Virus record (IMG/VR): IMGVR_UViG_3300023174_000697
Location: 1 to 21,922 of that record
Source: a virus
Direction: 5' to 3' (one strand)
Length of the DNA stretch: 21,922 nt
Part shown: in pieces, positions 15,026 through 21,922 of the stretch
Layout: every line of letters starts with the position of its first letter
Numbering within the stretch: position 1 is the stretch's first letter
Position numbers and translations under genes: made by a program
Notes under the pieces: model-generated
Told to the model about the DNA's origin: nothing
The model's database searches: none
Seen by the model: only the letters and a program-made list of their open reading frames with translations

Positions 15026-18000
15026 TAGTAACTATTCCCTCCAAGTCTTTGTTTGTCAACGCTTCTAATCTTTGTGACTACTGTTCGTGCAATTGCATCT
15101 GGATCAGAATTAGTTGCTACGTTGACCCTTACATTATAAGTATACACTGAAGCATCTGAAGATTTTCCACTATTGATTGCTTCTAGTTTCTTTACCCCGA
15201 AATTTTGCACGGCAGGTCGTTTAACAACAAACTCTCCAGGAGTAAGCATAGCAGGAATTATGTCTGAGCCTAATGGACTTCCTCCGCCAGCAAAGTATGA
15301 CATAACTCTTCCACCAGCAGAATATCTCTTCATTATTCCTCCACCAGCATACCCCTTCATCATACCTCCGCCAGAAGCTTTTTTATATTCACGTAGTGCA
15401 ATTTGCATATTAAGTTTATCTATTTGTGCTTGAAGAGATTCTCTCGTCATTCCCTTAAATGTAATACTACCCAAAGATTTTTGTCTATCTTCTTCTAGAG
15501 CTTTCATCTGTTGCTCTTGAGCAAACGCAGCAGCACGTGCTCTTTCTGCTTGTACGGCACGAGCAGCAGATGCAATATCTCCACGTGACAACGCATCAGC
15601 AATATCTAGTTGCGACTGTTGTTGTTCTGCAATTTGACCGTTAATTTTTGCAATTTCTTCAAGAGCTTTTTTGCGTTCATCGTATTTTTTATTAATCTTA
15701 GCTTCTTGTAGTGAAATTATGTTTAAGGCTTTACTTCTCTTGTCTAGTTTTGCTTGAAGTTTTGTTAGTACCTTATCTTCTGGTGGTGTATCGCTACTAC
15801 CAGAACTGCTACCATCATCATATGGGTGGTTTGCTGTTGTATGTGCTTTTGAACCACAGATAGCACACTTTTTAGGTTTCTCGTTACCAGCATCTCCAGT
15901 ACCACTAGTATCGAGTCTATTTAGTAACGCCTTGTCTTGATTACTAATTGAAACATTTGCTATAATACTATAATGTGATGTAACGCCTTCCTCACCACGC
16001 AAAATAAGTGCTTCTGCGGCTGCCTGGCTCATGTTTCCACCAGCAAAATCTGCCTCAAATTGTGTTTTAAATTTACTATTCTTAAGTCCTGTAATCTTTT
16101 CTGCTGTCTTATATAAATCACTATCTTTATCAAATGATGCCAAGAATGCTTTATCAAATTCTGTTTCACCAATTGCTATTTTTTGTTTTTGCACTTCTTT
16201 ATATAGATCAGCGGCAAGTGATTTTTGATTATTTAGATCTTCTGTTCTGCTCTTTTCTAGTTGATTAATTTCCCTCTTAGTCTTAGCTTCTTTAACAAGA
16301 GCATCATATTGAGCATTAATTGCATCAATACCGCCAGCAGCCTGACCATAAGCATTAAGTGTTCCAACAACTGCACCTTTAGCAGCATTAGGGTCTGTTA
16401 TAGTTGTCTTACTTGTTGCAGGAGTTGTCAATACTCTTGAACCAGCAACATCTGTATATTGTGCTGCAGTTGCATAAGTAGAAGTTGCTCCAGCAAATTG
16501 TCCTTGAAGTTGTGCTAATCTATCTCTTGCAACCATTCCAGAAGCTTTTGTTGGATCTTGCATATAGGTTCCAAACTGACCAACTGCGTTGGTAGTAATT
16601 GAACGATCTCCAGAAAGTTTTCCAAGACCAACAATAATACCATCGGCTTGTTCTTTAGTTATTACTCCTTGAGCAACTGCTGTTGCCATATTTGCAGCAA
16701 CATCTTTTCCAATTTGTCCAGAAGATACCCCAGCAGCCTGTTGTGCTTTTACATCAGCAACGAGCTTTTGACCACTTACCATATCTGTTAAGTATTGCTC
16801 TCCAGCAGAAAGTTGTTTTGTCGAAATACCTGCAGCCTTGGCATCTTCTTTTGCTTTTCTAGCTTCTGTTGCACTAACAGTTCCAAAGTCTTCAGACATT
16901 GTTTGTAATGCATCAATATTCATTACCTGAGCTTTAGCAAGATCAATAGATTTCTGTGTTTCTGCTTCTTTTGCTTGAAGTAATGCAAAGGTTACTGTAG
17001 TTAATCCTACTAGTGCTGCCGCAACTAGTCCAATTGGTCCAGGAATCATCATCATTGCAGTACCAGCAAGTGATGCGGCAGTTCCTAATCCTTCAAGACC
17101 TGGAACCATTGATCCAACCATACCGCCAGCCATAGCAAGCCCCATACCAGCTCCCATACCACCCATACCTTTAACGCCATTAGCGATACTTCCACCAATT
17201 TTGCTTAATTTTGCTTTTGGTCCAAATGCATTTTTTGCACGTTCACGAATCATTTGCTGTCGTGCATCTCGTTCTGCTTGAGATTGGAAAATTTGTGGTA
17301 CTGTTCCAGCAGGTCCTTGTGGTCTTGAAACAACTCCTCTTGTACCAGCTTTTCTTGCTTGTGTTTGACCTTGATTTAATCCATTAATATATCCTTGTGC
17401 TGTATCTTGACCAATTTTTCTAGTAACTCTTGAGGGAGAGGCTGTTTGTGCCTGTGCTGCTGCACCATCTGCAATTTGTTTAGCTGTTTGTGAAGCAATC
17501 TTAGAGCCAGTTTCTTTATTTGGTCTCTTGCTTTCTTCTAAAATTTGTAGTGGCATTCCAGCAGCAGCGACCTGTGCATCGCTCACACTTTCATAACTCT
17601 TAATTGCACGACCAACACTCATTGAACCAGAACTAACACTTGCTCCACGCATAGTTACTGGCTTTGTGTTAGGATCTCCTCCTGATGCCCACCACGCTGT
17701 TCTTGCCAGTTCTGATTGTTGTCTAAGTGCTATCTGTTGTGCAGTTGCATTTTTACCACTACTTCCAGGCATAGCATCTCTACCAACCTGTAAACCTGTA
17801 TTACCAAGATACATTCCTTTTTCTTTTGCAGTAAGCTTTCCTTCTTTGTATAATCTCTTAAGTGCTGCATCATCTGTTTCACCAGGTAGTTTTGGAAGGT
17901 TAGACCTGATAGTTCCCACTACCCCTCTTTGATTACTTAATTTTGTAGCAGCATTAGATACAGCAGCATTAGTACTTGTTGCTGCTCTTCCTAAAATTGT

Positions 18001-20562
18001 TTCTGCTGCTTTATCGAGATGTCTATCGAATACTGGTGTACCCTCTAATTTTGCAAGCCTAGCTGCTTCTTTTCCAATTCCATCTTCAAATCCTTGAACA
18101 ATAACTCTTGTTGCTTCACTAGACACATCAAGACCAGCTACTACTGCGGCTTTTCCAAGCTTTCCCTTAGTTTTGTTCCATTCTTGATTAAATGCGTCTG
18201 CATTAATTCCTGGACCAACATTTTCACGCATATCTTGATTCATCCAGTCTGGAAGAGTTACTGTTAGATTGCCCTTTGCTGCCACCAATGCTTGTTGATC
18301 TGGTGTTAACTTTTTAAATCCTGGATACCTTGCTTCAATCTGGTCTATAACTTTAGGATCAGTTATATTAAGATCAGCACCCATATGTGATTCTTGAAAT
18401 CCTTTATAGTATCCAGGAATATTGTCAGCAATCATACCGCTAATAAGACCGCCATATTTCTTAGCCATTGCTGCAGGAATAACTGCTTCTCCTGGTGATA
18501 GCATTGCAGGGACTGTATCACCCTTACCTTTTGGACCAGGAACGCTAACTACACCACCAGCATATGCCTTTGGCTTTGTAGCTGACCCAGCTATTCGTCC
18601 TCCAGGCATTGCAAAACCACGTTGTGCAGTAACTGCTTTTTGATATGCAAGTGTTAGGTTGTTTAGTGCTGCAGCCTCTACGCTAAACGTTTGTACAAGT
18701 CTGCTGTGTGACTGATTAAGTGATGCTGCTACTGCAGCTGCTTCAAGTTGTTGTTGACTCATGTAGTCTGTTTGTAGACCTAGAGTTGTTGTGTCTGCCC
18801 CAGATCTTTTAAATATACCCCCAAGTGCTTGGAACATTTTGATAAGGTTAGCAACACCGTTAGCAACAAGACCAACAGTCATAAGTAGAACAGGACCAAC
18901 ACCTGCTACAACGGTAGTTAGGATAACTGCAAATGACTTTGCACCATCACCCATATTGTTAAACTGATTAAGTAACTTTGTTCCAAATTCAATAACTGGC
19001 GTAATAGCTTTTAGGAACTGTTCTCCAACAGGTGCTAAAGCTGCTTGAAAATCAGCAAAAGCTTTTTCAAACTTGTAAGTAGTTGTATCTTCTACTTTTT
19101 TAAGTTCTCGTTGTGACAAAATTGCAAGTTCTTGTGTAGTTGATTTTGTTAACTCAAGGACACGACTTGCTTGTGTACCCTCGCCAATTACGTTCTGAAA
19201 TAGTGTAGATAGACGTGAGAACTGAAATTTACCAAATAGTTGTTCAATTGCACGAGCACGGTTTAATGGGTCAAGGGTGTCTAGTGCTGAGGCAAAGTCA
19301 ATAACTAGACCTTTAATATCTCCTTTATTTGAATTAACAATTTTTTCAATGTTAATTCCAAAGCCACTAAGCATTTCTTTTGCTTTGCCAGTTGGATTAA
19401 TAAGTGCAGCAAGACCAGACTTAAGTGCGTTAGCACCTTCAGATGCATTAATTCCACCTTCCTTCATTGCTGTAAGGAAAAAAGCTAGGTCTTCTACGTC
19501 TCCACCAAGTTGTTGAACAACAGGTCCAGCTTTTGGAATAGCTGTTGTTAAATCTTCAATAGATGTTACTGATTGGTTTTCAACTGCGTTGAGGAAGTCA
19601 ATTTTTCCAGCAAGTTGCTCAGTTGCAGTGCCAAATGTATTTGTAAGAGATATTGTTGTTTGAAGAGCTTGTGTTTGTTCTACGTTACCAAGAACTGCAA
19701 GACGAGTTGCTTGTGCTATCTGAGCAAGAAGTTCTTGACCAGTATTACCCATAGCTGCTGCTTCTGCAGCAAGACCAAGTGTGTCTTTTACTGCAACACC
19801 GTATTTGGTATATTCATTTGCAAGAGATTTAATAGAATCAATCATCTTGTCCGTTTCTGCAACTGTTGTAGAAAAATCTCCGTAAACACGACGAATTTTA
19901 ATTATTTCTTTTTCAATTTCCATAAAAGATCTAGCAGCAGTACTTGCAAATAATGTAAGAGGAAGTGTAAAACCAACCATAAGCTGACGACCAGCCCACT
20001 GAGTATTTTTACCAAAGTTTAGAAGGTTGGTAGAACCTTGCTTTAGAAGTTGATTATATAATTGTTGTTTCTGTGCAGTAATCATTGTCTGTGTTGCAAG
20101 GTTATTCATATCAAGAGTTAGTGGTCTAACCTTAATTGCTTTTAGTGCTCCGTTAGCATCACGACCCATTGAGACGTATTGAGTCTGAAGATCTTTGACT
20201 CTTTCGGTAGCTACCTTTGTAATTGTTTGAAATTCACTACTAAAGAATCGTCCAAATGTTTTTGTTGATGCCCCAGCATATCTAAAATACTGCCCCATTG
20301 AAAGTTTATTTTTCTCAAGGGCAGTAGTAAATGCTTCGGTGGTTGACTGAACCTTAGTCATTCCAGCTTGGAACTGACCACCAGCATTAATAGAGTTTAT
20401 TAGGTCTTGCTGTAGTTTGGAAGCGTTTTGACCAGCAACTGCTCCACCACGAGCCATTTCTGTGTGAAATCTTGCAATTTGACCTTGTAGTGCTTTAAGT
20501 GCTGCAGTAGCAGCGGTAGTGTCAATATCTATGCGTATATTAGCATTTGCATCTTCAGCCAT
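15025..20562 (-). CDS. Tail tape measure protein
   Basis: 1845 aa; it sets tail length and is carried in the tail lumen. Using the known ratio of about 0.15 nm per residue, the tail would be near 275 nm. Residues about 210-420 form a TP901-type tape measure core (EIIKIRRVYGDF, LGLAAEAAAMGNTGQELLAQ, GGDVEDLAFFLTAMKEGG). Two hydrophobic segments follow, near 539-570 and 1129-1192. PAMLSPGEAV (685-694) and PAMLTPGEFV (1770-1779) are copies of a motif common in tape measures; SPSRVTRKIG near 1045 is another. Residues 1566-1579 hold a CCHH zinc knuckle. A long coiled coil covers about 1590-1740. Purine-rich AAAAAGGGGAAG lies before the ATG. Function is confident from size, motifs and location after the chaperones. 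Confidence 0.96.
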   Translation of the reverse strand: MAEDANANIRIDIDTTAATAALKALQGQIARFHTEMARGGAVAGQNASKLQQDLINSINAGGQFQAGMTKVQSTTEAFTTALEKNKLSMGQYFRYAGASTKTFGRFFSSEFQTITKVATERVKDLQTQYVSMGRDANGALKAIKVRPLTLDMNNLATQTMITAQKQQLYNQLLKQGSTNLLNFGKNTQWAGRQLMVGFTLPLTLFASTAARSFMEIEKEIIKIRRVYGDFSTTVAETDKMIDSIKSLANEYTKYGVAVKDTLGLAAEAAAMGNTGQELLAQIAQATRLAVLGNVEQTQALQTTISLTNTFGTATEQLAGKIDFLNAVENQSVTSIEDLTTAIPKAGPVVQQLGGDVEDLAFFLTAMKEGGINASEGANALKSGLAALINPTGKAKEMLSGFGINIEKIVNSNKGDIKGLVIDFASALDTLDPLNRARAIEQLFGKFQFSRLSTLFQNVIGEGTQASRVLELTKSTTQELAILSQRELKKVEDTTTYKFEKAFADFQAALAPVGEQFLKAITPVIEFGTKLLNQFNNMGDGAKSFAVILTTVVAGVGPVLLMTVGLVANGVANLIKMFQALGGIFKRSGADTTTLGLQTDYMSQQQLEAAAVAASLNQSHSRLVQTFSVEAAALNNLTLAYQKAVTAQRGFAMPGGRIAGSATKPKAYAGGVVSVPGPKGKGDTVPAMLSPGEAVIPAAMAKKYGGLISGMIADNIPGYYKGFQESHMGADLNITDPKVIDQIEARYPGFKKLTPDQQALVAAKGNLTVTLPDWMNQDMRENVGPGINADAFNQEWNKTKGKLGKAAVVAGLDVSSEATRVIVQGFEDGIGKEAARLAKLEGTPVFDRHLDKAAETILGRAATSTNAAVSNAATKLSNQRGVVGTIRSNLPKLPGETDDAALKRLYKEGKLTAKEKGMYLGNTGLQVGRDAMPGSSGKNATAQQIALRQQSELARTAWWASGGDPNTKPVTMRGASVSSGSMSVGRAIKSYESVSDAQVAAAGMPLQILEESKRPNKETGSKIASQTAKQIADGAAAQAQTASPSRVTRKIGQDTAQGYINGLNQGQTQARKAGTRGVVSRPQGPAGTVPQIFQSQAERDARQQMIRERAKNAFGPKAKLSKIGGSIANGVKGMGGMGAGMGLAMAGGMVGSMVPGLEGLGTAASLAGTAMMMIPGPIGLVAAALVGLTTVTFALLQAKEAETQKSIDLAKAQVMNIDALQTMSEDFGTVSATEARKAKEDAKAAGISTKQLSAGEQYLTDMVSGQKLVADVKAQQAAGVSSGQIGKDVAANMATAVAQGVITKEQADGIIVGLGKLSGDRSITTNAVGQFGTYMQDPTKASGMVARDRLAQLQGQFAGATSTYATAAQYTDVAGSRVLTTPATSKTTITDPNAAKGAVVGTLNAYGQAAGGIDAINAQYDALVKEAKTKREINQLEKSRTEDLNNQKSLAADLYKEVQKQKIAIGETEFDKAFLASFDKDSDLYKTAEKITGLKNSKFKTQFEADFAGGNMSQAAAEALILRGEEGVTSHYSIIANVSISNQDKALLNRLDTSGTGDAGNEKPKKCAICGSKAHTTANHPYDDGSSSGSSDTPPEDKVLTKLQAKLDKRSKALNIISLQEAKINKKYDERKKALEEIAKINGQIAEQQQSQLDIADALSRGDIASAARAVQAERARAAAFAQEQQMKALEEDRQKSLGSITFKGMTRESLQAQIDKLNMQIALREYKKASGGGMMKGYAGGGIMKRYSAGGRVMSYFAGGGSPLGSDIIPAMLTPGEFVVKRPAVQNFGVKKLEAINSGKSSDASVYTYNVRVNVATNSDPDAIARTVVTKIRSVDKQRLGGNSY
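15200..15365 (-). repeat. Glycine-rich AGG repeats plus PAMLTPGEFV box at tape measure C-terminus
   Basis: Three roughly ten-residue units (KGYAGGGIM, KRYSAGGRVM, SYFAGGGSPL) are followed by PAMLTPGEFVV. A single AYAGG plus PAMLSPGEAVI occurs earlier at about 18485-18560. These look like flexible or processing-type elements dividing the protein. Confidence 0.55.
15826..15867 (-). other. CCHH zinc knuckle motif in the tape measure protein
   Basis: Residues 1566-1579 read CAICGSKAHTTANH: C-x2-C-x4-H-x4-H, the spacing of a zinc knuckle with the last Cys replaced by His. Lysines precede it (KPKK), and a Gly/Ser-rich linker follows. Metal binding is inferred, not shown. Confidence 0.5.
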
Positions 20563-20586
20563 TCATTAACACTTCCCCTTTTTAGT

Positions 20587-20904
20587 CTAGCCCATAAGAC
20601 CAGCTACAGTATCTGAAAGGTTAATTCCAGATGCTGCTTCTACCACCTTATAAACGGTTGGTAGATCAATATTGTCCTCAAGAGCGGCTACATCTGCTGC
20701 TAGTTCTGGACTATACTGCTTCATTGCAATTTGAACACACTTCATAAGTATATCCATTGACTTTGCGTTATCGTCTGCTACCTTAGCAATACCCTCGAAC
20801 TCCTTCATAAAGTCACGAAGTAGTGAGATCTTAAGTGGACGAACATTAAGTACTGTTCCGTCAATAAGTGTGAGCTGTGTAGCTTCATTAATTGTTGTTG
20901 CCAT
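20587..20904 (-). CDS. Short tail assembly chaperone (paralog of the upstream long one)
   Basis: 105 aa. It aligns over its full length with residues 1-96 of the preceding gene product: both begin MAT, then TL-DGT, PLKI--LR-FMKEFE, an M-KQ--P stretch, and LEDN--LP--Y-V. By eye identity is roughly 40-45 percent. It lacks the 130-residue extension of the long protein. Location directly before the tape measure gene is that of lambda gpG-type chaperones, which hold the tape measure during tail assembly. A strong AAGGAGG sits six bases before the ATG, and an extended -10 lies upstream (20931-20939). The short form is thus a separate gene; no frameshift signal is needed or seen. Confidence 0.85.
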   Translation of the reverse strand: MATTINEATQLTLIDGTVLNVRPLKISLLRDFMKEFEGIAKVADDNAKSMDILMKCVQIAMKQYSPELAADVAALEDNIDLPTVYKVVEAASGINLSDTVAGLMG

Positions 20905-20930
20905 TGTTTCCTCCTTGTTAGGCTTATTAA

Positions 20931-20939
20931 ATTATATCA
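20931..20939 (-). promoter_or_regulatory. Extended -10 promoter (TGATATAAT) for the short chaperone and tape measure
   Basis: The minus strand reads TGA-TATAAT, a perfect extended -10, in the 45-base gap between the two chaperone genes. A weak -35-like TCGAAA lies 18 bases upstream. The transcript would start near 20924, leaving a leader of about 20 bases that contains AAGGAGG (20916-20910). Confidence 0.5.
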
Positions 20940-20949
20940 CAGAAGATGT

Positions 20950-21639
20950 TTAGTTTTCGACTAGTTTTTCATAGTCTAATCCCATACCTATTCCAAATCC
21001 AGCTTGGGCAGCATTTGCTCCTTGTAGGGCTACTACGTCATTTGAATTACTGGTTGCTCCACCACTAAAGAATTTAGCTTTCTTTTGCTCCCACAAGTCC
21101 TGAGACCCACTCTCTTTGTCTAAGTCTACTCCCTGGATTCCAGCCATAAACTTTTTTTCCTGGTAATCTAAATCTCTTTTTACGTTAAGTATTGATGTTA
21201 GTTCTGGCATAGATATTGATGATTCAAGATCTTCAAAATCTTTCCATATTCCTAAAAGAAATACTTCTGCTTCTAGTGTTGCTAGATCAAGAGTCTCCCA
21301 GGTAGATCCACTGTCTACTGCCTGATCCTTTACTGGTTCTTCTTCATCGTCGCCGTCAATTTTAATTCCAGCTCCAATGTCTAATACTCTATAGATAGCT
21401 GGAAGGTTAAGGTTGTCTTCTAAGTCTTCTATTGTTTTTATAGATGGATAAAATTGTTTCATACATACCCTCGCACATTGTGCTAATGCTGAGATTGCTT
21501 CTGCATCATCTTTTGCAAGTTTAACATTTTCAAACTCTTTCATAAATTCTCTAAGGTATTTAATCTTTAGTGGTGTTAAATATATCTCTGTTCCGTCTAC
21601 TAGTGTAGTAGTTCCTGTTTCATAAATTTCTGTTGCCAT
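20950..21639 (-). CDS. Long tail assembly chaperone (G-T-like, single frame)
   Basis: 229 aa. Residues 1-96 form the chaperone domain shared with the short paralog downstream (PLKIKYLREFMKEFE, LEDNLNLPAIYRVLDIGAG). An acidic linker (DGDDEEEPVKDQ) leads to an extension with TLEAEVFLLGIWKDFEDLESSISMPEL, NVKRDLDYQEKKFMAGIQG and a polar C-terminus. The overall build is that of a G-T fusion, which most long-tailed phages make by -1 frameshifting; here it is read in one frame. No Shine-Dalgarno precedes the ATG. The upstream sequence is a terminator followed by TGGTACAAT and six bases, so the mRNA appears leaderless. Role: binds and solubilises the tape measure and recruits the major tail protein. 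Confidence 0.85.
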   Translation of the reverse strand: MATEIYETGTTTLVDGTEIYLTPLKIKYLREFMKEFENVKLAKDDAEAISALAQCARVCMKQFYPSIKTIEDLEDNLNLPAIYRVLDIGAGIKIDGDDEEEPVKDQAVDSGSTWETLDLATLEAEVFLLGIWKDFEDLESSISMPELTSILNVKRDLDYQEKKFMAGIQGVDLDKESGSQDLWEQKKAKFFSGGATSNSNDVVALQGANAAQAGFGIGMGLDYEKLVEN

Positions 21640-21645
21640 ACATCT

Positions 21646-21654
21646 ATTGTACCA
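21646..21654 (-). promoter_or_regulatory. Extended -10 (TGGTACAAT), likely leaderless promoter of the long chaperone
   Basis: TGG-TACAAT is followed by six bases (AGATGT) and the ATG at 21639, so transcription should start at or beside the start codon. It lies directly after the terminator's T-run, meaning the gene needs its own promoter unless termination is leaky. No clear -35. Confidence 0.55.
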
Positions 21655-21690
21655 AAAACAAAACTGCCCAGAGCCGAAACTCTGAGCAGT
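21652..21690 (-). terminator. Intrinsic terminator after the major tail protein gene
   Basis: On the minus strand an 11-bp stem (ACTGCTCAGAG / CTCTGGGCAGT, one G-T pair) closes a six-base loop (TTTCGG; 21679-21674) and is followed by TTTTGTTTTT. It starts 15 bases after the stop codon of the upstream gene. It probably insulates the highly made major tail protein from the less needed chaperones. Confidence 0.85.
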
Positions 21691-21705
21691 CCTGATTATA
21701 TTAAA

Positions 21706-21922
21706 TTATGATGCGAGTGTGCGATCTACAATCTTTCCATAAGACGCATTGTCGTTAGGAAGAAGTCTAAATGAGACTTCGAACATTGTAGCTTCGTCAC
21801 GCTTTGCTGATACTGTAACACTCTCGATTGAGAGAGCACGGTAAGCAACATAGATTCGCTCAATTGATGAACCAGCTGCACAGTCTCCTGTACCTGGACC
21901 AACTGCAACGAGACCACGCTCA
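21706..21922 (-). CDS. Probable major tail protein, C-terminal part only
   Basis: Only the last 71 codons are in the window; the gene continues past 21922. The translated end includes GLVAVGPGTGDCAAGSS, IERIYVAYRALSIES, VTVSAKRDEATMFEVSFRLLP and YGKIVDRTLAS before TAA. Codon choice is different from the low-GC tape measure, with more C and G at third positions, which fits a highly expressed gene. It sits just upstream of the tail chaperones, the standard site of the major tail tube gene, and is followed by a strong terminator. The beta-type alternation suits a tube protein. The call is from order and C-terminal style; another abundant virion protein cannot be excluded with so little sequence. 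Confidence 0.7.
   Translation of the reverse strand, partial: ERGLVAVGPGTGDCAAGSSIERIYVAYRALSIESVTVSAKRDEATMFEVSFRLLPNDNASYGKIVDRTLAS

Noticed and set aside
19573-19953. 126-codon cysteine-rich plus-strand frame
   Set aside because: The cysteines arise from antisense of GCA/ACA-type codons of the tape measure core; no ribosome site or regular Cys spacing.
21695-21700. Another TATAAT on the minus strand after the major tail gene
   Set aside because: A promoter here would run straight into the terminator at 21690-21652, and there is no TG extension.
21726-21917. 63-codon minus-strand frame at the right edge
   Set aside because: It is an out-of-frame shadow. The true frame, ending at 21706, reads through to VDRTLAS and is placed before the terminator.
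1-21922. tRNA genes, CRISPR arrays, integrase, transposase or attachment sites
   Set aside because: Nothing in the short gaps resembles these, and every long stretch is accounted for by tail or replication genes.

Overview
This window is part of the genome of a tailed, dsDNA bacteriophage. It most likely has a long non-contractile tail, because there is a very long tape measure gene and no sheath gene in view. Every gene reads on the minus strand, coding is almost gap-free, and many neighbours share a TAATG or ATGA stop/start overlap. There is no tRNA, integrase, transposase or CRISPR array. The DNA is AT-rich: hand-counted lines range from 27 G+C of 60 (positions 1-60) to 16 of 60 (11581-11640). 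The style of the tail genes, the Pol III-type polymerase and the apparent leaderless starts suggest an actinobacterial host. That host call is inference, not proof.

In transcription order (right to left) the window opens with the end of a probable major tail protein (21922-21706), followed by a strong intrinsic terminator. Two related tail assembly chaperone genes follow: a long one (21639-20950) and a short one (20904-20587) that repeats only the N-terminal domain. Next come the 1845-residue tape measure protein (20562-15025), a distal-tail-like protein (15025-14354), a very large tail or baseplate protein (14351-9603), a small tail protein (9603-9124), a baseplate or tail-tip protein carrying two inserted beta modules (9118-7511), a fibronectin-like protein (7511-7047) and a last probable tail-tip protein (7031-6588).

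A MerR-like DNA-binding protein (6588-6067) marks the change from tail genes to replication genes. After it come two small proteins of unknown role (6052-5843 and 5843-5535), a DnaB-type helicase (5542-4322), a small unknown protein (4309-3983), a DnaG-type primase without a helicase-binding C-terminal domain (4064-3120), a T4 gp32-like single-stranded DNA binding protein (3092-2442) and a bacterial Pol III alpha-type DNA polymerase (2371 to beyond position 1). Together these would form most of a phage-encoded replisome.

The most notable points are these: tail chaperone short and long forms appear to be supplied by gene duplication rather than by ribosomal frameshifting; a terminator is packed directly against an apparent leaderless promoter; similar -10 elements sit 4-6 bases before start codons of tail-tip genes that lack Shine-Dalgarno sites; a beta module is inserted repeatedly in neighbouring tail proteins; and a CCHH zinc knuckle lies inside the tape measure protein. 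No stretch over 300 bases lacks a gene.
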